Below, piece after piece: positions 11,557 to 23,051 of a stretch of DNA of 64,000 nt; positions within the stretch are counted from its first letter, which is position 1, and each line of letters starts with the position of its first letter. A program made the translations under genes and the position numbers. The notes beneath the pieces are model-generated. The model had not been told where the DNA came from. It did no database searches and saw only the letters and a program-made list of their open reading frames with translations. The DNA comes from Naganishia liquefaciens (taxonomy: Eukaryota > Basidiomycota > Tremellomycetes > Filobasidiales > Filobasidiaceae): NCBI GenBank assembly GCA_013423385.1, contig BLZA01000017.1, forward strand, positions 310,001-374,000, written 5' to 3'.

Positions 11557-11842
11557 AGAAGCTTATCATCGCAATTGGCGGGGTTTCCGGGCGGTCTACA
11601 TGCCATGGCGAATGTTAAATATCAGGCAACGCAACATCGAAGAATGTGGCATCCATGCATATGTTACAGTGGTGATCATTGGGGGCTCGTACAAGTACAA
11701 GCTTGATGCGAGAGAGGCAATCCTATTCTGATCAGCCTTCTATTGTCCATGGAAATTGCGTAAGTCTTGCCAGAAATGCCTGTAAGTGTCGTTAAAGGGT
11801 CGTAACTATCGCCGGAGAGTCGAGATCGCATAATCCTTGCCA

Positions 11843-12586
11843 TCAGGCTCGAATGCTATTCGGAACTAAGCTTCCCATGCCGAGACCGACCATCTCGTGA
11901 CCCCTTTCAACATCATCTTCGGAGCTTTTCCGCCGGCCGAACCAGTCTCCACTAATCTTTCTCAGTGCGCCAGGCCGCGTGGGGGTATCACCAGATTCTC
12001 TCCGCGTGCGGTGATTGATAAATTCATCCGCGCTGGGTGTTTGCAGGTTGGGCGAGCTGCTCGGCGACAGATTTGAGCCCCTGACACTTGATGGTGTTGG
12101 CGGAGAGATAATGATGGATGAGTCCGTGGGATAACCTGCGTCTTCCTCTTCCAGGTCGGGCGTCGCAGTCATCAAACGATCATAAGCGCGTTCGTCGGAT
12201 TCACCGCTCCAATTTCGACCGGAAGCCGATGGGAGGACCGGTGTATTCGCTTGACGCGTAATGTTTGGAAGAATCGTGAATGGCCCGACGGTGAGAGGCG
12301 GGAGCGATCCGCCTTGACTTTGCAAATACGTTTGATACGATGCATACACAGCTTGAGCGTGAAAGACCGCAGCACATAGTGCTGTAAGCCAAACTATGAC
12401 AAAGACCAGTATGAGCATGAATCGGGACCCAACAGCATTGCCGGACAACTTACCGAGCTCGTCCAGCAAGTCACTGCTCAGCCCATTATAGATATGTCTG
12501 GCGAATATGACCGAGTATGCCACGAAGAGCACTGATGTCAGGCCAAAGAGACTGAGATTGTAGAGCAAAGTCTTCCGTTCCGACAT
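11843..12586 (-). CDS. Unknown two-span membrane protein
   Basis: A single exon of 247 residues from the first true ATG (MSERKTLLYNLSLFGLTS). Two strong hydrophobic segments lie near residues 8-30 and 50-75, the second ending in an AVYASYQTYLQ motif, followed by a long Ser/Pro/Arg-rich tail that is probably cytosolic. The open frame continues upstream of the ATG without another ATG, so the start is where it is by elimination. The gene is convergent with the dynactin gene, with only 286 bp between stops. I do not recognise the family. Hydrophobicity pattern and length make it a believable gene, but function is unknown. Confidence 0.65.
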   Translation of the reverse strand: MSERKTLLYNLSLFGLTSVLFVAYSVIFARHIYNGLSSDLLDELGKLSGNAVGSRFMLILVFVIVWLTALCAAVFHAQAVYASYQTYLQSQGGSLPPLTVGPFTILPNITRQANTPVLPSASGRNWSGESDERAYDRLMTATPDLEEEDAGYPTDSSIIISPPTPSSVRGSNLSPSSSPNLQTPSADEFINHRTRRESGDTPTRPGALRKISGDWFGRRKSSEDDVERGHEMVGLGMGSLVPNSIRA

Positions 12587-15076
12587 GTTGCACGATACCC
12601 CGTCTTGTGGTTGAGCTGGTGATCTTTGATGATGCCTTGAAACGTCTCGCGCGGGGTTCTCGCGTGAAGGAGACAAAGGGATACGATGGAAGAGCTGATG
12701 GAAGCCCTGCTGGTGAGGCTGTGGCGGGGTTGAGAATAGGTTGAGGTAGATATACCGGTAGGCCCGCAGAGGGGGGTGGATCGAGAGGTGATGGGCGAGA
12801 AGAAAAAGATTCGAGATCTCGAACGTTGTTCAAACAAGGTTGAAACGGCCGATTCGCGGGGTAGTCAACCCATCGGACTATATTCCATCCAGTACAGCAT
12901 CAACATTTCCGCCAGCGGGACCCACGTAAACCTCCTGGTCGCTCGTAACAGCGCCTTGAGCAGCGAATCAGCAAAACAAAGCAAAGAAAGCACTTACCCA
13001 GCACCGCCCTCCTCTAGAGCGCGTGCCCGAGTTCTCTTTCATTCCCGCCTGTCGCGTGCAAGCAACAGCAGCAGCAACGCGCTCAACAGACGCGGCAACA
13101 AACAGCTCAACAAACCTCACGCTGATGCAAAAGAAGAAGCTAAACTCCAGGTCTCACTTTTTTTTCCGGGAAGCGTCCGTGCGGGCAAAATGCCTTCAAG
13201 TCGCCCAAACCGATTAATGACTGAAACATTGCGTGATCGCCTGTTCCGAACAGCTTTCCGAGCGGCTTTCCGGACTTGCAGCTGGACTTGCAGAAGTCCT
13301 GTCAGCAATAATGCTAGTGAGCTTTCAGCAGGCATTCTGCTGCTCATAATGAGCATTTGAACATTTGTTGGCTCATTCAGCTCCGCATCCGCTGAACAGC
13401 TCGCTGAACAGGCTCTGATTATACTACTTTGCTTCCATCATTGTTCATCCTCTTAACTATTATCCTTCCTTGCTTTCTCTGTCTGATGACTGGCTGATGC
13501 GACATGCTGCTTCGAACCTTGTGTCTCAACGCAAATTCTGCAGCCGTCTTTGCCTTGTCTGAAACGAATTCCCGGCATACCAGGATCTTCCGGATCTGAG
13601 AGTGTCAGCAAGACGATCTGGACAGCTACTTGCATTTTGACTTCTGAACACCTGTTCAGCTACCTGTTGTTACTATCGGTCCTACGCAACATATGGCTCA
13701 TATCAACCTTATCAGCCCTGCTGATGTTGCTGGGAAACGCCTGTTTGACTTGTTTCACAGCCATTCACGTCATCCGGGAGAGCTTCTTGTGTGTAGATGC
13801 GTTTTGGTATTTGTGGTAGTTGATTCGAACATGAGCCGGAAGTATACTCTGGAAGCCTACTGGAAGCAGAGGAGAGAAAATAGCGGAGGATGACCCATAG
13901 AAGAGAGAATTAAGCAAATATCGACTGGTGCAATTCGTCAGTGCATAAGCAAGATCACCACTCGCTTCTCATCCGAGCACAGAGCAGAAATCTTCTAAAG
14001 ACGAACATGCGTGGCAGATATCCCATACGAAGGTTCCTATGTTCTGCTGCAGCTTTTGGGATCACGAGGGCAGAGCGCAAAGATGTTTCGGTATCAGCTG
14101 ATCAGCTCGAGCATCATGCATCGAGGCAGGCCGTGTCAGAACACTCGAGACTGTTTAACGGAAAATTAAGTGCTTGAAGCGCGACCCTTCATTTTCTTCG
14201 TCTTCGGACAGCTAGGGAATCGAGCTGGTATTCAAAAGAGCTGTTGACGGCAAAACAGGGCGTTATGCTTGAATCACCTTCAACAACGTCTTTCATTTCC
14301 CACCGCCCCCGCGCCTCGTTCCTCACGATGTTACCGTGGTGATCTCTAATGCTTCTGCGATGATCTCTGCGGCAAAATCGAAAAGAAGAGTGTCGATCTG
14401 TTCTATGGTATAGAGCTCTTGCGGGCAGCGTCAGACTCAGTGAGACGGGTCGGATAGCAGCTGGTTGACCTATCGCGGGCTCACTCAGCATAATCGACAA
14501 CTTCTATGTCTGACGTTGACAAAGGGGGTGAAACAGCTGAAACTCAAACGCGTGCACATGAGTCGTAGGAGCTGTAGCAAAGACAGCAAGTAAGACAGCG
14601 CGTCTGAGATTTCCGAGAATAGACATCACTGGGCGATCGAATGATTTAGCTATCGAGGTGCTTCTAGAGCCGTCGGCTTAGATAACGTCACCTCGGTCAA
14701 ATGCTGGCCTTCGCATCGCGACTACTTCACAATGTCCCCCACCTGCTCTGGACCAGAGATCGTTGTCCTCCGAAGCTTCAATGCGACTACGCGTAATCTC
14801 GCAACCGTACCGGGGTGGTGCATTGTCCATAGCAACATATCCAAAATCTACAAGCTTTCATCTCGGAGGCCAACAAGACTACGTACGGGGCTGCCTAGGC
14901 GCATCCCTTCAACCCATCCCGCAGCCGATTATCTGATACTCGGTCTGAGGGCGACATCGATGAAGGTCGCATAAATAGACATGCCGGCCACAGCTTATGC
15001 TGGGTGTAAGCGGGTTGACAATTTCCAGTACATCTCTATGTCGCGGTCGAAACCTAGAGTTAAGATGAAATTACGG
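12587..15076. other. Gene-poor 2.5 kb interval
   Basis: The longest intergenic stretch in the window. Open frames here lack ATG starts, splice logic or protein-like composition. Around 13240-13420 there are several short imperfect direct repeats: GCTTTCCGAGCGGCTTTCCG, a doubled GGACTTGCAG, and a doubled GCTGAACAG. No transposase, terminal repeats, tRNA or long tandem array is visible. It may hold a non-coding transcript or a decayed gene; I cannot decide. Confidence 0.4.
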
Positions 15077-16245
15077 TCAAACGCGGTTCACCTCTATGCA
15101 AGGCGCCTTCCATTTACCTTTCTCAGTTTCTGTTTCTTTTACGGTCTCTTTTTTGGAGAAGCCGATGTCTTCCAATAGCACGCGATCAAAATCTGTCTCC
15201 GGACGAAGTTTGAGCACTTGGTAATTCTGCTTCAATTTCTGGAAGAAGTTGGGCGAGGTCAATTTCTGTATTGCTGTGAAACCCTTGTCGACAAGGACTC
15301 ACCTGCGACGATCTCTTGGCCTGCTTGTACCCCTTCCAACTCTGCTTCTCCAGAATCAGTACACCGCCTTGATTCAACGAATTATAGCATTTGCGGAAGA
15401 ATTTGACCAGCCCTTCGTCCAAGTTATGGAGATGGATCCACTTCGTTAAGGAGAATCTGTGTGCGATTCGCGGTCAACATGTGTGGTCGGCCGCGCAAGT
15501 TCATGACGTACCCGAGTATAACATCGTAACCAGACTGGTCTGTCTCGATGCTCGTGTTTGTCCAGTCTGCAGAGTAGAACACCAGATTCCGTGGAAAGGC
15601 TGTTTGACTGGCGGGAGCGTCGGATGGCTCTTCCGCTCTTTGGGTCCTCTTGTTCCCGCTGTTCGCCTCGTCCGGGGCTGACTTCCAAAGACTGACACCT
15701 CGGATGTCTATTGGTCCATATATCTCTGGGAAGAATGCTGGAAAATACTGGCGGTCGACCAGCCGTGTCGAACACTTCGACGATCCATCCTGCACAGAAC
15801 CATTCTTGGTTTTCCTCTTCTTCCGAGTCGGCTCGCGAGAATCGACATTAGGCGTGATGGGAGATGAGGCGGACGAGTCATCAGAAGTGGCAGGCTTCTG
15901 CAATGAGAACGCATGTTCGACTGTGTGTTGACATTGATCGATCAAAGCGCTGTCGATGTCAACCCCGATGACGCTCGATGCCTGGTATCGCTGAGCTGAG
16001 CTAGACCCAAAATGACACAGTGAGCGGAGACTCTGCTGACACTAAGAGTCCTCCTTACCGAGCTCAACCGCCACTTCGCCGCTATTGCAACCGACATCCA
16101 GCACCACCTTCCCCTTGAACAAAGATGGGTCTAGTAACGAGAGTCGCTCGTCTTGGTCCAACGGTAGCGGGTATTCGTCATTCACGCGCCGACGAGCGTA
16201 GTAATGCCTGTAGTTTCCGTGCGATTGATCCTTGATGTATGACAT
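15077..16245 (-). CDS. bmc1: Bin3/MePCE-family RNA 5'-phosphate methyltransferase
   Basis: Four exons (16059-16245, 15512-15995, 15303-15456, 15077-15238) total 987 nt, 328 residues. The family transfers methyl from S-adenosylmethionine to the 5' gamma-phosphate of small RNAs; human MePCE caps 7SK, and fission-yeast Bmc1 acts with telomerase RNA and U6. Seen here: N-terminal YGN-type start (SHGNYRHYYARR), SAM motif I VVLDVGCNSGEVAVELG, acidic motif VIGVDID, a 90-residue Ser/Lys-rich insert, then the Bin3 signature FSLTKWIHLHNLDEGLVKFF and LEKQSWKGYKQA. The first in-frame ATG is 16245. It is divergent from the lipid phosphatase over 281 bp. The RNA target in this fungus is not known from sequence. 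Confidence 0.9.
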
Positions 16246-16526
16246 GTCGATGATATGCGATTCCACTGATCGCTGAAACCATCATCTGGAAAGTATTCGG
16301 TAACTTGCATTATATCCAGGGGAAGAGTTATGTTTACTTTTTGCAGAAGTTTCAGCTTCCAAGCGATCGAGACCTGACCCCGCGTTGTGTGAGCTGCGTT
16401 GTGCAGCCTTCTTCTTCTACGCCGATGCATGTTCCTTTCGGTATACATCTAAGCTGGTGTAAGTAAACGGCTCCTGCTAAGGCTTCGTCTTTTGCCAACA
16501 TTGACGCGATAGGGTCTGCGGAAGGC

Positions 16527-18740
16527 ATGTTGCATGCAAAACTAGCGAATGGGGGAACCGCCGTGTTTCAACATTCACCCGAGACGCAACGACTTCAGAA
16601 GGAATGGGAAGCCGGATGTCAGGCAGATGAGGTATGTCGGTAAATATCACTCAGATTGGTTAGATTATAAGTGTCTGCGCCGATATAGATCTACGAAAAG
16701 GCATTGCCCCGATATCGAGCATGGCTGCGCAGAATACTCGTTAGTCGGCTTAGAGCAGAGAATGAAATGTTGGGTAGGCTTCAGGTAAGCATGATTGTCT
16801 TGCAGCTGTTACCGCTTTATAGACTTGGAATTATACGCGAACTTCAGAAACGTATCCGAACGCCCTGGAGGGATCGCTACTTTTTCTGGACAGCTATCTT
16901 CGGCAGTAAGAGAAACCTTTCCAAGCGGATCCCTTCAGGTGCTCACTGCTCACATTGTGTTCCTTAAACAGCGCACACGTTCTTTATGACGGTCCTACCG
17001 ATGTGCTTCTGGTTCGGAGGCGATGTTCACGGCCGAGGGTAGCTAAGATCGTTGGCAAGCCATTCTTATCAGGGGACTGATCACGCATTTTCGACATTCG
17101 TAGCCTTTTATACGTGACAGGTCTGGGCATCTACGTCTCATCTTATGCGAAAGATCTCGCTTGCACGCCTCGACCGTACTCGCCTCCTGTCATTCGACTC
17201 TGTAAGTTATTCATGCGACTCGCCTGCTCGTTCGCTGACGAAACCCCAATATTCAGCCATGAGCACGCATGGACAGGAATACGGTACGTCTCAAAGATAC
17301 CTAGGCGCCAAACGTGTTATCACTAATTTGTATAAATAGGATTTCCGTCGTCACATTCTACCAATGCCGTCTCGATTGCCTTGTTCCTCGCTAGCTTGCT
17401 AGTTCGATTGCAAGAAACTCAGGCAATCTCTCAAACGGCGGTGTACATCGGAAAGATAGGTTAGCTCTCCTTCCAGCGACACCGCCTCAAGCGTCACTCA
17501 TGAAAACCTCAGCACTTCTTTGGTATGCGAGCAGCGTCATTTTTGGCAGAATATATTGCGGCATGCATTCTACAAGTAAGTGCGAGAGAAGACCAGGTTT
17601 TCTTCCCCCTCGGCTGATTTGCTGGTCTACCTACGTAGCGGATTGCGCTGCTGGAGCGATAATGGGATGGGCTTGTTGGCAAGCGTGGGAGTTCGCTGCT
17701 CCAGCCGTAGAGGGCTGGGTCGAGGGCGGTCACTGGACAGGTATTGCTCGACGAAGTCCTCCCCCTCATTTCAATGCTGATTTGTTTCTGCAACAGTACC
17801 TCTTATCTCCATTGTCGTTTGCTTGGCCATGGTTCACAAGCACCCAGAACCTGTTGATGGTAAATTCCTTCTCGTCACAAGCTCAATGATTGCTCATAAC
17901 GGCGTGTCCAGATTGCCCGTGCTTCGAAGACGCCATTGCCGTTTTGTCTGTTATGCTTGGATCTTTCCTCTGCCATTGGTCTACTGCAAAGTATTTCCCA
18001 AAGGTGTCTGAATCGCCTTCAAACTTTCAGAACAGCTTCAACAAGTTGCCGTATCCTTGGTCCATGCTCGCTGGCGTGTCTCTTGCCTTGGTGAAGATCA
18101 CGCTCGGTAAGTGATTTCTGATGCTGTAATGAACCTGTCTGACTCCTCTAAATCCTTCGCCCCAGGCATTGCGATCCTATTCGCCTGGCGTATTGTCTGC
18201 AAGAAGGTTATGCGCTTCCTCCTGCCCAAGGTCTTCCGTGCTTTCGCTAAAACGTTCGGAGTCGATCTTCCGACCAGAAAGCACTACAAGGCCGCAACGT
18301 AAGTAGCGTGCAGACGCACTCTGACTGCAACTGATGACACTCTCCCCAGCGACTACGGGGACGTCCCTGATTCTCACCGCATCGCCGCGATGCCATCTTT
18401 TGTTGACATTCCTTCCGAAGCTGTCGTTGCATCAGCATTGCCCTCGACAACGAGAGGATATCTTCATCTGCGGGGCTCCGACCCAAATAGCCGCAAGAAC
18501 TTTTCGACTGATCAGCTGGCGTCAGAGAGCCCAGCGATGACTGACGAGATAGATGACGAGATAGATGACGAGCATTACGACATCGATGGTGAGTGCAAGC
18601 ACTGCTACGAGAGTTAAACACTGATATTGGCTTCATCAGTGCTCTCGAAAGTCTTCGTGTACTCCGGCATTGGTGTATTGGCGATTGGCGTAGTCCCGGC
18701 GATATTCAGGCAGATCGAGAATGCCCCATACGCTTGGTAG
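16527..18740 (+). CDS. LCB3: Sphingosine-1-phosphate (long-chain base phosphate) phosphatase
   Basis: Fourteen small exons with perfect phase agreement give 488 residues. The enzyme dephosphorylates long-chain base phosphates in the ER, feeding sphingolipid recycling. All three PAP2 catalytic motifs are present: KDLACTPRP (KxxxxxxRP), FPSSHSTN (PSSH) and GRIYCGMHSTTD. Before them comes the conserved ER-phosphatase start (IYEKALPRYRAWLRR, RTPWRDRYFFWTAIFGTHTF), and after them several hydrophobic spans and an acidic DEIDDEIDDEHYD insert before a final membrane segment. I start at ATG 16527, because frames further upstream run into a stop at about 16467. One exon is only 27 nt (17257-17283). Confidence 0.93.
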
Positions 18741-18827
18741 GCCTAATCTCATAACATGTTGCAAGAATACTATGTGAAAGTCACAGACTCAAAATGTAGC
18801 TACAGTTCAAACGTCCATGTATCCCAT

Positions 18828-20945
18828 CTACAGCTTGACTGTGTTCACCCTGCCCTTGGCCGCTACCGACAAATCGGCGGCCTTGCCATTTCCCACAAGC
18901 TGCTGATGCTTGGACAGCTGTTTTTTGCGCTCGCCGTCAAACATTTCTTGTCGGGTCTTCTTCTCGAGCCGTCTATCCTGTCGCTCCGCCTTGACCGCTG
19001 CTTTTCGGGCTTTTCGGTCCTCCTTGCTCTCACCCTTGGGCCGAGCAACGGTGACTTTCTGCTGATAGGTGCTTTCCGTCTCCGTTTCCTCTCCGCTTTC
19101 GCTCTGTGCCTCTTCCGTTGCAGGGACAATCGAGGTTACTGAGCGCTGGCCCTTCTTTTTCGGATTCCTGTTGGGAATGACCAGTCGCGCAGGATGATTC
19201 TCGATATTGGAATATGTGCCTGGAGAATTCGTCACCATCTGGGGCAAATGCGCGACCTGCTGCTTCACTCACTAAGAATAGTCTCTGCGTCCCAACGATC
19301 CTTTTTGTCTTGCCCAGTGATATGCAGCACGGGCATCTTTTCGTGCTCTTCGTCTTCCCCTTCCTGCTTGACCCGCAGATATCTCTTGCGAATCATGTCT
19401 GCATCTTTCTTTGCCTGCTCACTCTGCTGTGTCGGTCCCGAGCCTTCGAGGTCAAGACCAACAAGCGCCTTTCGCATGATATCGAGGTTTTCCGCCGGCG
19501 TTTCGCCGCCAACCTTGGGAAGCATTTTGTTCCCAACGATCTCGAATTCGTCAAGGAATTCGTCCATGATTTCCTCCATATCCTCTCGAGTGAGGCCTTC
19601 CGCCTCGCCACTCGGTCCGGCCAAAAGCTGCGATCGCATGGCTCTGGCGAATGTTGCCGATGATGCACCATCGTCAAAGTCGCTCTCGGACATGAACTCT
19701 GATCCTTCGAAATCCTCTGCGAATTCGTCGTCGTCTTCGGCATACTCTTTTTCGTACTGTAGGGGGAAAGATGAGTTTCTGGTCCCCGCCCAAGTCACAT
19801 GAAACTGACCTTCCGGTCGAACATTTCGTCGAGAGTCGAGAGACCCTTGTTTCGGAACATGGAACTACTGCTCATACTGTAACCAGAGGCATCCGATGCT
19901 CCCTTGCGCCTCTTCTTGCCTCCGACAACCTTCATTTCTGGCAAGGAAGCCACGGTATCCGCCATTTCCGACATCTCTGCATCGGCTTCCGAGGGTGTAA
20001 ATTCCGCAGCCTGCTTGCGAACTTCGGCCAGTTGTCCCGACGCCTTGAACGCGTGGAATCTGTCTTCCCATGACTGTTCACCCGCGGTGGCAATATTCGC
20101 ATCCTCGTCACCTTCCTCAACAGTCCGGCGTGCCACTTGACCTGGCCTTCCCTCATCGTCGACTCCCCACTCCTCGAATTCCCAGTTCTCGAAATCCTCT
20201 TCCGCATCTCTTTCTCCGTCGGCAAGAAGATCGTCCAGGAAATCAGCCTCCTCTTCATCCGCCACGAAGGCATCGTCCTCAAGAGCCTCCAATACCTGTC
20301 GCAGATGTGGGTCCATGTCCGGTTGGAATCCAGCGATGTCCTGCGGCACCGCCGCCTGCGCTTCATACGCCTGCTCTCGCGTGAGCTGTTGACCAGACGG
20401 CAGAACCGAGGATGGCAATGTTGCCTTTTTGCCGATGCCAAAAAAGTCGTCCTTTTCGTTTTCGTCGAGGCCGTCATCTCGCGCGCGGCGTTTGCCCTTT
20501 ACACCTCCTCGTGCCGCTTGGCTGCCCCTGCCTGGTGCGGGAAGCATCACCGAATCAAGAACGGCGCCACTTCCCGATCCTTCACCGATGCCGCGGAGAT
20601 GCTGCATGTAGTCGTACGAGGAGTCATCGTAGTAGACACCGTATAGCGTGGCCTCGCCTTCGTTTCTGCGTATTGAAGGGTTGTGCTGTGATGGTTTGCC
20701 CCCGAGAACATCCTGTTCGAGTTGCGCCAAAGATTCTGCTCCGGCCTGTAGCGATTGCTGAGCAGCGCTTCTCGACACCCAGACATCTAAAAGCTTACCT
20801 TCTTGCCAGCATCGTTATAACGCTCCACCGGTCGGAATACACGTTGACTTGCATCGGGGTCATTGATCAAGGGATCACGTTGAGATCGGTGCACAAGTTG
20901 GAAATGCTGTGCACCAGGCTGTCTGAAGATGGATTTCTTGGGCAT
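18828..20945 (-). CDS. LTV1: 40S ribosome biogenesis factor LTV1
   Basis: Four exons (20799-20945, 19810-20745, 19273-19756, 18828-19219) give 652 residues. Ltv1 helps mature and export the small subunit and binds Rps3/Rps20. The family N-terminus is clear (MPKKSIFRQPGAQHFQLVHR, RDPLINDPDASQRVF), then AQLEQDVLG, YDDSSYDYMQHLR, a long acidic stretch, DPHLRQVLEALEDDAFV, and a Lys/Arg-rich C-terminus with KEDRKARKAAVKAERQDRR. The first intron is 53 nt with acceptor GCTACAG, which rejoins KK to AGAESLAQLE. It is convergent with LCB3, with only 87 bp between stops. Confidence 0.95.
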
Positions 20946-22308
20946 AGTGTAGTCGCGGTCTGACAAGGATGATTGAGGGGAGGATGCATGTAATGCAAAA
21001 AGCAACGAACTCTCATCAACGTCATGACTACATGCATAATACAGGGGATATAGGACAGACTATGATCGTAGAGACAGATCTGCACCCAAGTTTCGGGCCT
21101 CGCAAGCGATCGATGTTACGTACCCAGGCTGTTCGTCACCTATCGAAGAGGGAACAGTTAGCCAAGTTGATCAAAGCTCAACTGGCTTTTCTTTCCACCG
21201 GAGTGCCGCACTGAAGGTGGATCAGAGGGTGATGCATGTGAATCCGTTGCACACGTTTGCTCAAACACACAGTCGGATCGTCACGAGGACAAGGCTCCTG
21301 AAAGAAACGCCAACGGGATGCCATACGGAAGGCCGCTCACTTCGGAGAACAGACTAACGGAACGAAGCACCATTGCACGGAGGCAAGGTGTCCGCTTTGA
21401 CCCGACAGCTGTTCCCCTCCACGAGAAACATTCCAACATCCCGCCGACTACCTCATCGCACATGGCGTCCGAAAGCATGCAGATGCATAGCCAGGTTCTA
21501 ATATTATCGTCATCTCCGGAGTGCGGTGCGGCAGTGCCGATGGAAGGGTGGAAATGAAGAAGAAACTCACCTGAGATGTCCAAATGAACGAGATCGACGG
21601 GAGTCCGTGATTGCTCTGAAAGTTGCCAGGCTGAAATCACAATCCGAGCCCTGCCAGGTTATAAATCTCGACTCGACTCGCCATATTTTTGATCGAGCCG
21701 CAAGTCACGTGCAGGAAATGGAAGAAGCGCGAGACTCGCGCGCAAGTTTTGCTGGGCAAAGCTTCGCTATATAAATTGTGTGGTCCGTACCATCGGCCCG
21801 CCTACCTTATCGTTTCCCATTGCCCCAGCGCTGCATTGTGAGTATCATCTCCCTCTCCCCCAACCTCCTCTTCCTCGAGTAGCATCATCTTGTGATGAGC
21901 AAAGTTATTCAGTTCTGCTTCAGATTGAGTTCAAGACGATAAACCAACAATCTTACCAAAATTTCTCTGATCGATGCTACTCTTCCTTCCTCTTGTCCGT
22001 TGTCGCGTCACACGCATGGAGGCTGATTGCTTTTTTGGTAGGCGTCTGCAGGACTTGGATATGAATCTCTGAATCGTGGATGACAAGTCAGCACGGCTTG
22101 CGGTGGATTACTCTGTTGTGATGATGGAACCTTATATGAATATACCTGTCAGTATCTGCTTTAATTCCCTTCTTGACGCACACGAGAGATGAAATGAGAG
22201 GATGTAACTTCAGCTAAATCCATTCTCCGAGTCGTACTTCGGTACTGCACCTCGTGTCATTCCACCCTTTGACACGACCGGTCTTTCGATGAAGACTTTG
22301 CTGTTGTT
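20946..22308. other. Intergenic with a TATA-type promoter candidate
   Basis: About 1.36 kb. A good TATA element, TATATAAA, sits at 21768-21775 on the plus strand, and a strong donor-like GTGAGTATC begins at 21838, as if a plus-strand transcript started near 21800 with an intron in its leader. No convincing plus-strand coding region follows before the minus-strand gene at 22309. A 120-codon minus-strand frame at 21281-21640 lacks an ATG and contains a donor-like GTGAGT; it may be exonic but is unsupported. Confidence 0.35.
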
Positions 22309-23051
22309 CTATTCCGCGGCTCTAACAAGCCAACGAATATGGCGATTCAATGCTCGGTTATCGGGATCGCATCTCGTTTTCTCTACATCGTCTCCCGGAA
22401 TCGTTTTGAAGAACGGAGAAGGATACTGCTCGCTTGCGAGGAGAGAGTTGATGAACCGTGGTCTTCGAGACTTGGTTGTTGGGGGAATGGGTGGCACGGG
22501 GTTTGAGTGATAGCCGGCTTTCTGATCCTTCATCTCTCGGACGCGTTTCTGTCGAATCACTGAGTGATCAAAGCTGACTTGCATCGAAGCTTGCAGGTCG
22601 TCTCTCGTTTCAATAATCGGTAATGTTTTTCTCCATTGATCGTCAATCTCTACGTTGTATTTGATGTCTTAAGTCGTATGCATATATCGGTTCTTGCTGC
22701 CCTGTCGTCTGCTCAATGTTGCCTCCAAGTCTGGATCTCCGCTACTCTCTCTAGCGAGAGCATGTCCGCGGTTCTTGTCTCGTCATTCGCGCTGGTCGCG
22801 CTGGATGATGGAAGATGAGCGTTGCTATCGATGACGCAGGACCAGACAATGATGGGCTCACAGTCCGGCCCGTCGTCCATGATAGCTATCTTCTCATGAC
22901 GTTCTCTTGGTGCTTTGAATAGACGCGGACCGGCCTCGAAAGGGGTCAGAGATGGCAGATCCCAGCGTCGCCGCGGTACTAACTTTGCTGGTGTGTGATA
23001 CTCGTTCATACGTCCTCCTGCCTTACAACCCTTGCGTGAATCCATCTCCAT
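22309..23051 (-). CDS. Unknown small protein, two exons
   Basis: Exons 22862-23051 and 22309-22667 give 182 residues, starting MEMDSRKGCKAGGRMNEYHT. The 194-nt intron has a strong GTGAGC donor, and phase 1 on both sides agrees (T|AC). The protein has a basic, Pro-containing first half (RRRWDLPSLTPFEAGPRLF) and a second half with an EIDDQWRKTLPIIETRDDL segment and SNPVPPIPPTTKSRRPRF. I recognise no domain. Composition and exact phase fit argue for a real gene. The intron is longer than its neighbours, so a further small exon inside it is possible. Confidence 0.5.

Noticed and set aside
12776-13360. 194-codon plus-strand gene
   Set aside because: It starts without ATG, overlaps the leader of the membrane-protein gene and is low-complexity Ser/Arg; no family resemblance.
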